DNA of 35,356 nucleotides. Source: Akkermansiaceae bacterium. GTDB lineage: Bacteria; Verrucomicrobiota; Verrucomicrobiia; Verrucomicrobiales; Akkermansiaceae. The stretch is from assembly GCA_022424905.1 (NCBI GenBank), contig JAKMGP010000003.1, forward strand, positions 1 to 35,356, in the 5' to 3' direction. Positions 15,888-24,575 of this stretch are shown here, piece after piece (within the stretch, counting starts at the first letter, position 1; every line of letters starts with the position of its first letter). Both the position numbers and the translations under genes were made by a program. Below the pieces are notes generated by a model. It did no database searches and had not been told where the DNA came from. It saw only the letters and a list, made by a program, of their open reading frames with translations.

Positions 15888-17960
15888 ATGAAAATTAAAG
15901 GATTACGGCTAAAACTTGAAGCGCCACCAACCTGGGTAATTCGCCGCAAAGTTAAGGGTTTTGCAAAAACAAAGGGCCATCCCATCACCATGCTCTTACA
16001 TGACCGCCAGATTGCTCAAGAACAGTCGACCCGCTACACCCGATATGTCCGGCGACCTGAAACACCACAAGCAACTCACGAAGCCGAACGCATTGAGTTC
16101 GATTTCGATCCCGCGACACAAATCCTCCTAATTCATGGCATTTCAATTTTCCGAGATGGCGAACTCACAAATCGCGCTAAGCTCGAGGAGATCGAGGTGA
16201 TTCGGCGAAAAGCAGATCCCGATCAGGGAATTTACTCTGGGAGTATCACGGCATTGGTTCGGCTCAACAGACTTCGCCCTGGAGATATCATTGATGTCGA
16301 AAGTTCGATCCTCTCAGACGTTGAACTCTTTCCACAGCACTGCTGGTTCTCCGAAAATCTAGAGCACCCTCTTCCTGTGGGACATCAGTATTTCTCTTTG
16401 ATTTCGAAAAATCATGAACTTTTCAAAATTTCGGTCTCTGAAAATGGACCTAACATTGAATACACCGAAGAGGAAACAGAATGGGGACTCCTGAAAACTT
16501 GGGCGAAAGGAAACTCACCCGCCCTCGACCTCCCCCCCCTTCTTCCAGCTGGCTTCAACCCTTTTAAGAATATTTCAATCTCGTCATTCCAATCATGGGG
16601 GGCCGTTGCCGCTGAAATTGCCGAACTGTGGGCACAAACCAGAGATCCCGGAAAAGATCTACCCAAAGAACTTACCAAAATCCAAAAAGCTCATCCCCAC
16701 TCCAAGCGCGAACTCATTGAAGCTATCTTTCAATTTGTCAGGGCCAACATTCAATATCAACCGCTAGAAACTAGTCGACCTGGTCTCGTACCCGAAGATC
16801 TTAAACAAATTTGGGAAACACGCCTTGGTGATAATAAAGATAAGGTCAACCTTCTATGCTGGCTCCTGCAAAAATGCGGCTTCGATGCCAGCCCTGCGCT
16901 TGTTTCGCTGACTTTGCACGGTAATATTTCTGAAAGACTTCCTGCCCCCATCTTCGACCATGTCGTCGTTTATCTTCGCTATGACAAACGAGATCATTGG
17001 ATCGACCCTTCCCTGATTCACCATCAAAGAATGTTCTCAACTTGGAATAGCTTGCCTTTCCAGAAAGCTCTTCTCATCTCAAAAGAAACCGAAGGATTCA
17101 CGGAAATAAAACAAGCTCCTCCAGAACAGGATTTCATCCGTGTTTCCGAGTCATACCATTTTCAAGGGAATGATGCTCTAATCACTGTTCGTCACAAATT
17201 TCATGGTGCGGAGGCTGGAAAACTCCGAGGCGAGCTCCATTCCAAAGGGAAACCCACCATTCAAAAGATTTTTCGCAAGAAAGTAAAAAGTACCCGGATC
17301 GAGGCAGAGCCAGCCACCGATCTTGAAGTTTCCGACGATCTCGAAAAAAACATTATTATTCTAAGCGGAAAGTTTTCAGCAGTAAATGCCCTCAGCCCAA
17401 ACCCCAACACAGGGAGAATGATCTGCGACTTTACTCCTTATTCTATATTTGAAACGATTCACGGCATTGATAATTCTGACCGAATTTTCCCCGTTGGACT
17501 TTGTCATCCCACCGAAATATTTCACACCATCGAACTCGACCACCCCGATGCCAAAGGGACCAGTATCCCAAAGACTATCATTAACAACGAATTTCTTACA
17601 TTCGAAGCCGGCACCCAAAACGAGGACACGCATCCTACCCTTTTCTACTACTACCGCTCAAAGACCCCGGAGATTCCAGTCAAAGATCTTCATCGATACC
17701 GTCTTAACCTCGATCAAATTAGCGCCGTCATCTCGCTTGTTTTCGAAACAAACCCGGGGCGCGATTCCAAATCTAAGCCCATGCGTCAGCGACTTAATTG
17801 GGATGAAGATGAGTTGGAACAACACGATTCACCGCACCCCCCCCAGCCCTTAAAACAAGCAACCAGTGAACCCGCTCCTCCCATCTGGCTTTCCACTATC
17901 GGCGGACTCGTCATTATCACCTTCATCATCTTGATTGTCCGATATGCCGCCTCGCTTTGA
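15888..17960 (+). CDS. DUF3857 / transglutaminase-like protein with Cys-to-Asn active site, C-terminal membrane anchor
   Basis: 690 residues from ATG 15888 (an in-frame TTG at 15813 is judged less likely). No N-terminal signal peptide is evident. Residues about 25-210 resemble DUF3857, and about 275-380 the transglutaminase-like core: FQFVRANIQYQP, LGDNKDKVNLL, DHVVVY and WIDPS. In this family the motif is GDCKDK with catalytic Cys; here codon 316 (16833-16835, AAT) is Asn, while His358 and Asp373 of the triad remain, so no peptidase or transglutaminase activity is expected. A single transmembrane helix (IWLSTIGGLVIITFIILIVRY) ends the protein. Possibly a binding pseudoenzyme. It converges with the cytochrome peroxidase gene, 3 bases apart. 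Confidence 0.82.
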   Translation: MKIKGLRLKLEAPPTWVIRRKVKGFAKTKGHPITMLLHDRQIAQEQSTRYTRYVRRPETPQATHEAERIEFDFDPATQILLIHGISIFRDGELTNRAKLEEIEVIRRKADPDQGIYSGSITALVRLNRLRPGDIIDVESSILSDVELFPQHCWFSENLEHPLPVGHQYFSLISKNHELFKISVSENGPNIEYTEEETEWGLLKTWAKGNSPALDLPPLLPAGFNPFKNISISSFQSWGAVAAEIAELWAQTRDPGKDLPKELTKIQKAHPHSKRELIEAIFQFVRANIQYQPLETSRPGLVPEDLKQIWETRLGDNKDKVNLLCWLLQKCGFDASPALVSLTLHGNISERLPAPIFDHVVVYLRYDKRDHWIDPSLIHHQRMFSTWNSLPFQKALLISKETEGFTEIKQAPPEQDFIRVSESYHFQGNDALITVRHKFHGAEAGKLRGELHSKGKPTIQKIFRKKVKSTRIEAEPATDLEVSDDLEKNIIILSGKFSAVNALSPNPNTGRMICDFTPYSIFETIHGIDNSDRIFPVGLCHPTEIFHTIELDHPDAKGTSIPKTIINNEFLTFEAGTQNEDTHPTLFYYYRSKTPEIPVKDLHRYRLNLDQISAVISLVFETNPGRDSKSKPMRQRLNWDEDELEQHDSPHPPQPLKQATSEPAPPIWLSTIGGLVIITFIILIVRYAASL

Positions 17961-17963
17961 CCT

Positions 17964-19106
17964 TTAATTGGCACCTGGTCTACGAGGGGCTGTTAAGTCA
18001 TGCCTTTGCTTGGGAAGGAAGAATGCTTTTCGCTCTTCAGTTTGTGGCACCCCGAGAGGAATTTGGGGGAAAAGATTCCCCTCAGGAATCTCGAGTAAGT
18101 TTTGATCCGTAAAAGCAGCCAGCAAGGCAACCAGATCATCAACTTCCTGATCGGTCAGACCAAGGTCGCCCATGTCTTCATGATTCACGGTTCGAGGATA
18201 ATTTGTAACCCCCCAGCGCTCAGGCTCAAGATCGCGCTTGTTGTATAACTCAATCACCTCTTTTAAAGTTCTGATCGAGCCATTATGCAAGTAGGGAGCC
18301 GTTAAAGCAACATTCCGAAGCGACGGGACTTTGAATTTCCCAAGTTCCCCAGCCTTGCCTGTGATAGCTCCGAGTCCCGGGTCGATTTTCCCAATCGCCG
18401 GCGCACCCAGATTATCAAATCCAGAATCAGTCAACAAAGGCTCGGGCCAACTTGCAACACCCGTGAGATGACAGGTAGAACACCCCCCCGAAGTTTGAAA
18501 CACATCAAGCCCACGCTTTTCCGAAAGGCTAAGCGCTTCTTTGTCGCCAGCCCAATACTCATCAATGCGGGCATTGAAGGGGCGAAACATCGGCTCGCGG
18601 AGGAAGGCAACCAAAGCTTCAAACGCTTTCTCATTGATCTCCTTGTCAGTAAGATCTTCGAATTCTTTCGCGTAATCCCCGCCACGAAATTTTCCCGCCA
18701 ACTCTTTAGCACCAGCAAGATTCATTTCGTTCTTATCAAAAAAAGGATGGCGAACCTGGTCCAGAAGATCGTGTGCCCGACCATCTAGAAAAAGCCCACC
18801 TTCCACGATATATTCTAACTCGCCATTGTCGTCATAAGTGTCTTCCAACCTTTGAGATGGAATCAGCGCGGCATACATCAATGAAGGTGCATTCCGTCGT
18901 CCCACTCGCCCCCTCACGGCGCCCAGAGAAACCCGGCGAGGGTCCGCGAATGCATCCTTAGGGCTGTGACACGAAACACATCCTTGTCCAGGGGGATTAG
19001 AAAGTGAGGTATCAAGAAAGATCTTTTCCCCTAGGGCAGCGAGAGGCAGTTTGGCTCCAAAACAAAAAACCACCAAACTCGACCACATGCAAATGGTGAG
19101 ATTCAT
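17964..19106 (-). CDS. Di-heme cytochrome c peroxidase (MauG/CcpA family)
   Basis: 380 residues with an N-terminal export signal (MNLTICMWSSLVVFCFGAKLPLA). Two heme c motifs are present: CVSCH (Cys43, Cys46, His47) and CSTCH (Cys209, Cys212, His213). The family segments ALGEKIFLDTSLS, NAPSLMYAAL, LFLDGRAHDLLDQ, FKVPSLRNVALTAPYLHNGS and TDQEVDDLVALL are all there. Periplasmic electron-transfer enzyme that reduces peroxide or, in MauG relatives, oxidises other substrates. Its ATG overlaps the TGA of the upstream isomerase-like gene by four bases (ATGA on the minus strand), so both are made together. Confidence 0.93.
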   Translation of the reverse strand: MNLTICMWSSLVVFCFGAKLPLAALGEKIFLDTSLSNPPGQGCVSCHSPKDAFADPRRVSLGAVRGRVGRRNAPSLMYAALIPSQRLEDTYDDNGELEYIVEGGLFLDGRAHDLLDQVRHPFFDKNEMNLAGAKELAGKFRGGDYAKEFEDLTDKEINEKAFEALVAFLREPMFRPFNARIDEYWAGDKEALSLSEKRGLDVFQTSGGCSTCHLTGVASWPEPLLTDSGFDNLGAPAIGKIDPGLGAITGKAGELGKFKVPSLRNVALTAPYLHNGSIRTLKEVIELYNKRDLEPERWGVTNYPRTVNHEDMGDLGLTDQEVDDLVALLAAFTDQNLLEIPEGNLFPQIPLGVPQTEERKAFFLPKQRHDLTAPRRPGAN

Positions 19107-20149
19107 TTTGTTACACCAAGTCCAATCGATTTACAGTAAGCGATGCTACGCTCAATTTCCCCTTTTTGATATTTTTGTTCATCTTCTTTCGAAGAAGACT
19201 TATGGACCTTCCGGGCCGTCCCTTTGGCCGCCCATTTCTCAAAGGCAACGAGACTCTCAGGTTTACCCAATGCCCAAGATTTCCAAAAGCCCTCTTTTTG
19301 AAATGCGAGCTCCCGATTAAAGCCCGAAATCGTCTCGATCTGAACTGGTGAATTCGGGCAAAGCTCTGCGAAACGCTTGAAGTAGGCTTTCCAGTCCACC
19401 ATTCCTTCCCCCATCGCCGTCCACTGCGCGGTTACCCCGTTCTCACTCTTCCAAACTTGGGTGTCCCGCAAGCTTGTCGTTAGAGTGTACTTTCCAAGAT
19501 TTTCCAGATTTTCTAGTGGAGTCTCAAGAGTCCAAACTGCATTTCCAGCATCTAAGTTAACACCCACGAAATCTGAACCCGCTGCCTCCACGAGCGACTT
19601 CAATTCCAACGAATGCATGTCCCCAGCATGATTTTCCATAGCAACCTTAACACCAAGATCTTCGCACATTCCCTTGCACGACTTGAGAACTTTAACGGTA
19701 TCTTCAATCCGGGCGGCAATGCCTCCCTTTGTTGTCCGATCTCTTCCATTTCCAAGCACCACGCGGATCACTGGTGATCCTAGGGCCTTTGCAGACCTCA
19801 GGCCAAGACGTAGATGTTCTTCGGCTCTTCCCCACTTATCTTTGAAGCTAACTGAAGTCGGGCAAATACTCCAGGTTCCTAGGTAAATCTTGATCCCCTG
19901 ATCATCGGCGTATTTACGAATCCCAAAAAGATGCTTTTCATCGAGAGATTGAAAGGCATCAAGATCGGTGATGAAAACCGTATCAACCTTGAGTTTTACG
20001 GCATAGTCGATGAGTTCCTTGGCCTTCCATCCCATCGCCCGCACCGCGAAATTATCATAGCCCAACAAAAGTGATTTTTTTGATTCCTCTCCAAACACAC
20101 TGGTGGCAGTCGCTGCGAGAGAGCCAGAAAGAAAATGTCGTCTTTTCAT
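19103..20149 (-). CDS. Tat-exported sugar phosphate isomerase/epimerase-like TIM barrel
   Basis: 348 residues. The N-terminus MKRRHFLSGSLAATATSVFG is a twin-arginine signal (RRHFL), as in many PVC proteins of this group. The rest is a xylose isomerase-like barrel: VDTVFITDL, GIKIYLGTWSI, PVIRVVLGNGRD, VKVAMENHAGD with Glu and His, VGVNLDAGNAVW with Asp, and VQIETISGF with Glu, which together suggest a metal centre. Substrate unknown. It precedes and overlaps the di-heme peroxidase gene, so a shared periplasmic carbohydrate role is an inference. The ATG at 20149 has a typical Tat start and there is no better alternative. Confidence 0.85.
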   Translation of the reverse strand: MKRRHFLSGSLAATATSVFGEESKKSLLLGYDNFAVRAMGWKAKELIDYAVKLKVDTVFITDLDAFQSLDEKHLFGIRKYADDQGIKIYLGTWSICPTSVSFKDKWGRAEEHLRLGLRSAKALGSPVIRVVLGNGRDRTTKGGIAARIEDTVKVLKSCKGMCEDLGVKVAMENHAGDMHSLELKSLVEAAGSDFVGVNLDAGNAVWTLETPLENLENLGKYTLTTSLRDTQVWKSENGVTAQWTAMGEGMVDWKAYFKRFAELCPNSPVQIETISGFNRELAFQKEGFWKSWALGKPESLVAFEKWAAKGTARKVHKSSSKEDEQKYQKGEIERSIAYCKSIGLGVTK

Positions 20150-20324
20150 TACTTATTATTCCTACGTTCCTAAAATGAAACAAGTTTCGAATAGGAAGAG
20201 CATTCTGCCCGGCTCCTTAAAATGACAAGCCACTTCCAACCCGATCGCTGAAGCTTTTCTATGATATTGAGACCTTTTTATTTTCCAGTCGGCGAGGATT
20301 GGACCGAAGTAATTTTTTTAGGCA

Positions 20325-23306
20325 TCACTTCTTTGGCTCAGGAAACGCCACCTGCCGGGGATGCATGAGATAAGCGATCAGGTCACGAACTTGGTCGGTA
20401 GAGAGATCTGACATGAGCCCCTGAGGCATGATTGAATCCTGCATTCGAATATTTTTAAAAACGCTTTTCTTTTCAATCGTGATTTTATCCGCAAGTGTTT
20501 TAAGAGTTATGGCTTGATCATCGGATGCCGTAATCAAACCACTCATAACTCTCCCATCTTTAAGCGTAATCAAAGACATTTGGTACTCCACCGGGACCAC
20601 CGAATTCGGCGCAATAATATTTTCCAAAAGGTATCCCAAATCAGCGCGACCCGACCCGGTGAGATCTGGACCTAATTTGCCTCCTTTTCCATAAAGTTGA
20701 TGACAACTTGCGCAGAGTGTCTGGAACAGCACACGGCCTTTCCCCTTATCTCCTTGGGCTCGGATATCCGGAGTCAACGCTTTCTCAAGATCAATGATCT
20801 TCTTCTTCAAATCCTCGTCTGATTCTCTCACTTCACCCCAAACCTCCTGCAGCATCTTTGAAAGATTATCATCCTTCATTGCTAGAATTTGACGGGCATG
20901 GAATGGAGTCACCGAGCGCCTTGGGATTTCCCCGACCTTGAGTTCTGCTAAAAGATAACCCGCCCATTTTTTTCGCGTAACAAGGACATCTATCACCGCT
21001 GCTCTTTCTTCAGCAAGAGGGAGCCTGTTAAAACTCTTCACCAAGTTTTCCCCAACCTCATCGTCCTCAAATTGAGCCAGACCCTTCACTGCGGTTTCAC
21101 TAAGTCCCCTCACCCAAAAAAGCTGCTCACAAAAAGGCCGCAAATCTTTCACCTTAGCGTCAATCAAAGCGGCAAGAGCCCGTTTCCTGACCTCAATCTC
21201 CTTTCTTTCATCCAGGGCAATAATTTTCAACGAATCCATGGCTCGTCCATCTCCGAACAGAACGCTTAGTTCGCGCGTCAATCTAGGGACACGCTCCGCC
21301 AAGATAGGCGAGACCTTACCCCACCCCCTTGGTATTGGAGCTCTTTGGATGCCTTTAAAACCCTCCACTAACCCCTCTAACAAAGCCGCCGTGATCGCTT
21401 GATTCGCTGCTGCTATCGCCACCACTTTTTCCACCATCGCAGGTTCCCCACAAGAACACCTAGCTAAGAACGTAGCTAGCGTAGGCCACCTCGTTACCTT
21501 CGCAACCTCCAGCTTCTCTTCTCCCAAATGCATCAGGCCAAACCAAACTAACTTTGGCAAGTTATGGTCTAGGGCATCTTCTACTCTTTGAGCCAAAGCT
21601 TTTGCCAACACGACCCGATCCTCCACTGCGATCCGTTGTAAGGTGGAAGCCAACGCCAACCTTACTAATCCTGATTGGTCTTCCTTCGCCATCTTCACAA
21701 AGCGATCCCGTAATTCAGGATCTGAAGCCACCTTACGATTCTCCATTGGTCCATATACTGAATCAATCGCCCATTCATCCGTCAGCAAGCGAATCGCCCA
21801 AACGCGTAGATGTTCATCTTCTTCTTCAAGAATCTTAATCAATACTTCTCTCTCAATTGGCTTCACTGAATGAGCCATCCAAAGCATCCGCAATTTCTTT
21901 AAAGGTTCTCCCCCATCAAAAACTTCTGTTGCCAAACTTGCCGCACGATTGCCCGAACGATCAAGAGAAAGGAGCTTCCTTACTTGCCTCCGGCCCCACG
22001 GACTCGCAGTCTCATTATAGTCAAACTTTTGCCTGCCGAAAGAGCTGATGATCGGCACCTCTTTTGTGTTTCCATACGAAAACCGATAGATCCGTCCACT
22101 TGTCCGGTGCACTCCCGTATGATCATGACACTCCCCCATATCACTCCAATCCAACCCATAAAGCGCCCCGTCAGGTCCTTCTCGAATATCGAGTCCACGA
22201 AACCATTCATCCCCCGCTAAAAATTGATCAGGCTCATGGCGAGCAACATATCCACTTCCCTGCCTTTCCAAGCGTTCTCGATTCAATCGTCTTCCATGCT
22301 GATTCCATGTCAGCAATTTCCCCCGCCATTCCTCTGGTAAATGATCCCCCTGATAAATGCACATTCCAATATGGGAATGTCCGCCTCCAAATTCATTCGC
22401 GGCTCCATTTCTTGATTTGGTCCAGCTTCCCGTCTTATCGAAATGCCAGTGGTCCGCGTGCATTTGAATAGCTTCGTATACGAGAGGATTAATGGACCTC
22501 CCAAACGGTCGATCAAAGTGCCCACCTGGAATCATATGCCAAAGATGACCATTCACGGTGTTGATAAAAAATCCTTCGCCATGTTGGTCCCAGTCGTGCC
22601 CCCAAGGATTTGTGGTGCCATGCACGATAACCTCAAAAAACTTCCGCTTTGGATGATATCGCCAAATTCCTCCTCGCAGAGGAACTCGCTCTTCATCCAA
22701 CATTCCCGGAACACCTACATTACCAGGACAAGATCCTCCACACCTTCCATAAAGCCACCCGTCCGGCCCCCACCTCAGTCCATTTGCAAAGTTGTGATAG
22801 TTACTCTTTGCAACTGTAAAACCGTCAAGAATCACCTCCGGTTCACTATCCGGAATATCATCGCCATTACGATCTGGAATAAAAAGAAGCTGTGGTGGGC
22901 ACAACGCCCAAACCCCTCCCGGCTGCACTTCAACACTAGTGAGCATCTGTAGTTTATCCGTGAAAACCTTTCGCTTCTCAGCTTTCCCGTCACGATCTTC
23001 ATCCTCAAAAATTACAATTCGATCACGCAGAGTTAGATCAAATCGTTTTCCCTTTTCTGCGTAAGTATAATTCTCGGCAACCCACATCCGCTTCTTTACA
23101 TCCCAAGCCATTGCAATGGGATTCCGCACCTCCGGTTCTGCGGCAAAAACCGTCACCCTGAACCCCTTAGGCAGCTGATACGATTTCGCAGCAGCCTCAG
23201 GTGAGATTGGTCCCTTTTTTTTGTTTCTCTCGCTGTTGTATACCTTTGGAAATTCGTCGGCACATAGTAATCCTATCGCGAAAAAAAGAATAATTGGGAT
23301 TCTCAT
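20325..23306 (-). CDS. PVC-type membrane-bound dehydrogenase with HEAT repeats and C-terminal cytochrome c
   Basis: 993 residues from ATG 23306, which starts a signal peptide (MRIPIILFFAIGLLCA); the in-frame TTG 51 bases upstream is disfavoured. Residues about 35-420 are a beta-propeller sugar dehydrogenase-like domain of the planctomycete/verrucomicrobial type (LPKGFRVTVFAAEPEVRNP, MAWDVKKRMWVAENYTYA, NGLRWGPDGWLYGRCGG, DGALYGLDWSDMGECHDH). A helical HEAT-like region follows (about 440-840). The C-terminal heme domain has CASCH (Cys865, Cys868, His869) and the PVC heme-domain segments LGPDLTGSGRADLGYLLENI and MPQGLMSDLSTDQVRDLIAYL. Probable periplasmic sugar or alcohol oxidation passing electrons to the heme. 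Divergent from the Rrf2 gene. Confidence 0.93.
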   Translation of the reverse strand: MRIPIILFFAIGLLCADEFPKVYNSERNKKKGPISPEAAAKSYQLPKGFRVTVFAAEPEVRNPIAMAWDVKKRMWVAENYTYAEKGKRFDLTLRDRIVIFEDEDRDGKAEKRKVFTDKLQMLTSVEVQPGGVWALCPPQLLFIPDRNGDDIPDSEPEVILDGFTVAKSNYHNFANGLRWGPDGWLYGRCGGSCPGNVGVPGMLDEERVPLRGGIWRYHPKRKFFEVIVHGTTNPWGHDWDQHGEGFFINTVNGHLWHMIPGGHFDRPFGRSINPLVYEAIQMHADHWHFDKTGSWTKSRNGAANEFGGGHSHIGMCIYQGDHLPEEWRGKLLTWNQHGRRLNRERLERQGSGYVARHEPDQFLAGDEWFRGLDIREGPDGALYGLDWSDMGECHDHTGVHRTSGRIYRFSYGNTKEVPIISSFGRQKFDYNETASPWGRRQVRKLLSLDRSGNRAASLATEVFDGGEPLKKLRMLWMAHSVKPIEREVLIKILEEEDEHLRVWAIRLLTDEWAIDSVYGPMENRKVASDPELRDRFVKMAKEDQSGLVRLALASTLQRIAVEDRVVLAKALAQRVEDALDHNLPKLVWFGLMHLGEEKLEVAKVTRWPTLATFLARCSCGEPAMVEKVVAIAAANQAITAALLEGLVEGFKGIQRAPIPRGWGKVSPILAERVPRLTRELSVLFGDGRAMDSLKIIALDERKEIEVRKRALAALIDAKVKDLRPFCEQLFWVRGLSETAVKGLAQFEDDEVGENLVKSFNRLPLAEERAAVIDVLVTRKKWAGYLLAELKVGEIPRRSVTPFHARQILAMKDDNLSKMLQEVWGEVRESDEDLKKKIIDLEKALTPDIRAQGDKGKGRVLFQTLCASCHQLYGKGGKLGPDLTGSGRADLGYLLENIIAPNSVVPVEYQMSLITLKDGRVMSGLITASDDQAITLKTLADKITIEKKSVFKNIRMQDSIMPQGLMSDLSTDQVRDLIAYLMHPRQVAFPEPKK

Positions 23307-23355
23307 TAGTCCGTTCAAAAAAGCAGAAAAAACAACAACTGACACTCCAAAAGCC

Positions 23356-23409
23356 AATCGAATCTCGCTTGCGATTCATCGATTCCGGGATTTACCCCAA
23401 GAATAAAAT
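23356..23409 (+). promoter_or_regulatory. Inverted repeat plus -10-like box upstream of Rrf2 gene
   Basis: Outer arms AATCGA (23356-23361) and TCGATT (23379-23384) enclose inner arms GAATC (23360-23364) and GATTC (23373-23377). A TAAAAT box lies at 23404-23409, so the repeat covers the expected -35 area, a position suited to an autoregulated Rrf2 promoter. No good -35 hexamer is seen. It lies in the 124-base region shared with the divergent dehydrogenase gene. Functional role is inferred. Confidence 0.35.
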
Positions 23410-23420
23410 TGGTAAAGGTT

Positions 23421-23426
23421 AAGGAG
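23421..23426 (+). promoter_or_regulatory. Strong ribosome-binding site of Rrf2 gene
   Basis: AAGGAG four bases before the ATG at 23431. It is the clearest Shine-Dalgarno sequence in the window, where most genes have weak or no such site. Confidence 0.75.
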
Positions 23427-23430
23427 TCTT

Positions 23431-23871
23431 ATGAAGTTAAACGCGAACACAGACTTTCTTTACCGTGCGCTAATCTATGTGGCGCTCCATCCAGAGCGAT
23501 GGGTTACCGCACGCGAGGTTGCAGAAGCTTATAAGCTTTCGCACAATCACATTTCAAAAGTCTGTCAGGAATTGATCCGATGCGGCTTCTTCGATGCACA
23601 ACGCGGCAGGGGAGGCGGAGTTCAACTGGCGCGCAAACCAGAAGACATCCATCTTGGTGAACTGCTCTTTTTAGATGAAGACAAACCAAAGATTATTGAT
23701 TGCGAAACTGGAATCGGCGGACCCTGCCGTATCGCGCCTGCCTGTCGACTTAAGGGAATTTTTGCGCAGGCGCAACGCGCATTTCTTGACGTCATGAATT
23801 CCCACACTCTAGACGAGGTAATCTCTCAACCAAAGCTTGTTTCGCTCTTCGATCCACAGGCACCAAAGTGA
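23431..23871 (+). CDS. Rrf2 family regulator, NsrR-like with three conserved cysteines
   Basis: 146 residues. Winged-helix part (about 5-80): VTAREVAEAYKLSHNHISKVCQELIRCGF and the wing RGRGGGVQLAR. The iron-sulfur loop is C-x7-C-x5-C (Cys91, Cys99, Cys105) in DCETGIGGPCRIAPACRLKGI; the IAPACRLKG tail is the NsrR hallmark, as opposed to the IscR spacing. NsrR binds an Fe-S cluster that reacts with nitric oxide. The start is fixed by AAGGAG four bases upstream. The stop overlaps the GTG of truC (GTGA). The DNA target is unknown; a nearby inverted repeat may be an operator. Confidence 0.9.
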   Translation: MKLNANTDFLYRALIYVALHPERWVTAREVAEAYKLSHNHISKVCQELIRCGFFDAQRGRGGGVQLARKPEDIHLGELLFLDEDKPKIIDCETGIGGPCRIAPACRLKGIFAQAQRAFLDVMNSHTLDEVISQPKLVSLFDPQAPK

Positions 23872-24521
23872 CCCCACTCTCTATTCTTTTTCAAGATGAG
23901 TGGCTTGTCGCAATTGACAAACCACCAGGTTTTCTTGTCCATCCGTCGGATCAGCCGAAATCTGATGATCTTGTCGCGATGAAAATTCTCCGCGATCAAA
24001 TTAAAAAAAACATTCGCGTTATTCATCGTCTCGATCAACCAACTTCCGGAGTCGTGATTTTCGCGACGAATTGTGGAGCTGCTCGGAAACTTAGAAAAGA
24101 TTTTGAAAAGAGAAGAGTCAAAAAAAGATACCTAGCCATGATTCATGGACATCCCTCCAGAGAAGAATGGATTTGTCAGGCTCCTTTAAAAAAGAATCCA
24201 GACTCTCCTGAAAAACCAGCGGAAACTTTGTTCCGAGTTCTTGAGAAGCAAGCGCAACAGCTTGCACTCATTGAGGCATTCCCCAATTCGGGCCGGTTCC
24301 ACCAAATCCGGCGACATCTCCTTGGCTCAGGGCATCCAATCGTGGGCGACTTCCGCTATCGGGAGCACGATCTATGCAAAGAATTTGGAGAAAGAATGAG
24401 AATCGGAACCCGGATGCTTCTACAGGCAAAGTCGCTGGAGTTTTGCCACCCGATAACCCAAGTCAGACTCGTGATTGAAGCTCCCATCGATCCGTGTATA
24501 AAACATCTCGCAAAAATTTAG
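23868..24521 (+). CDS. truC: tRNA pseudouridine(65) synthase TruC-like (RluA family)
   Basis: 217 residues. The start is GTG at 23868, overlapping the stop of the Rrf2 gene (GTGA). The N-terminus ILFQDEWLVAIDKPPGFLVH is close to that of E. coli TruC (ILYQDEWLVAVNKPSGWLVH, from memory), and the catalytic motif is HRLDQPTSG with Asp56. GRFHQIRRHLLGSGHPIVGD is the RNA-binding and hinge motif of the family. TruC makes pseudouridine at position 65 of some tRNAs. Somewhat shorter than E. coli TruC (about 260 residues), missing only the C-terminal extension. Its coupling to a redox- or NO-type regulator is unusual. Confidence 0.9.
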   Translation: MTPLSILFQDEWLVAIDKPPGFLVHPSDQPKSDDLVAMKILRDQIKKNIRVIHRLDQPTSGVVIFATNCGAARKLRKDFEKRRVKKRYLAMIHGHPSREEWICQAPLKKNPDSPEKPAETLFRVLEKQAQQLALIEAFPNSGRFHQIRRHLLGSGHPIVGDFRYREHDLCKEFGERMRIGTRMLLQAKSLEFCHPITQVRLVIEAPIDPCIKHLAKI

Positions 24522-24547
24522 CCTGCCCCTCATTCGAGGGAACAGGC
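24521..24547. terminator. Bidirectional terminator hairpin between convergent truC and fasciclin genes
   Basis: GCCTG-c-CCCTC, loop ATTC, GAGGG-aa-CAGGC: ten paired bases with a small asymmetric internal loop, starting at the last base of the truC stop. On the minus strand the hairpin is followed by TAAATTTTTG, a good intrinsic terminator for the fasciclin gene. On the plus strand there is no clear T-run. Confidence 0.75.
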
Positions 24548-24575
24548 CAATGCACTTGTAAACGAAAAGAGAGCG

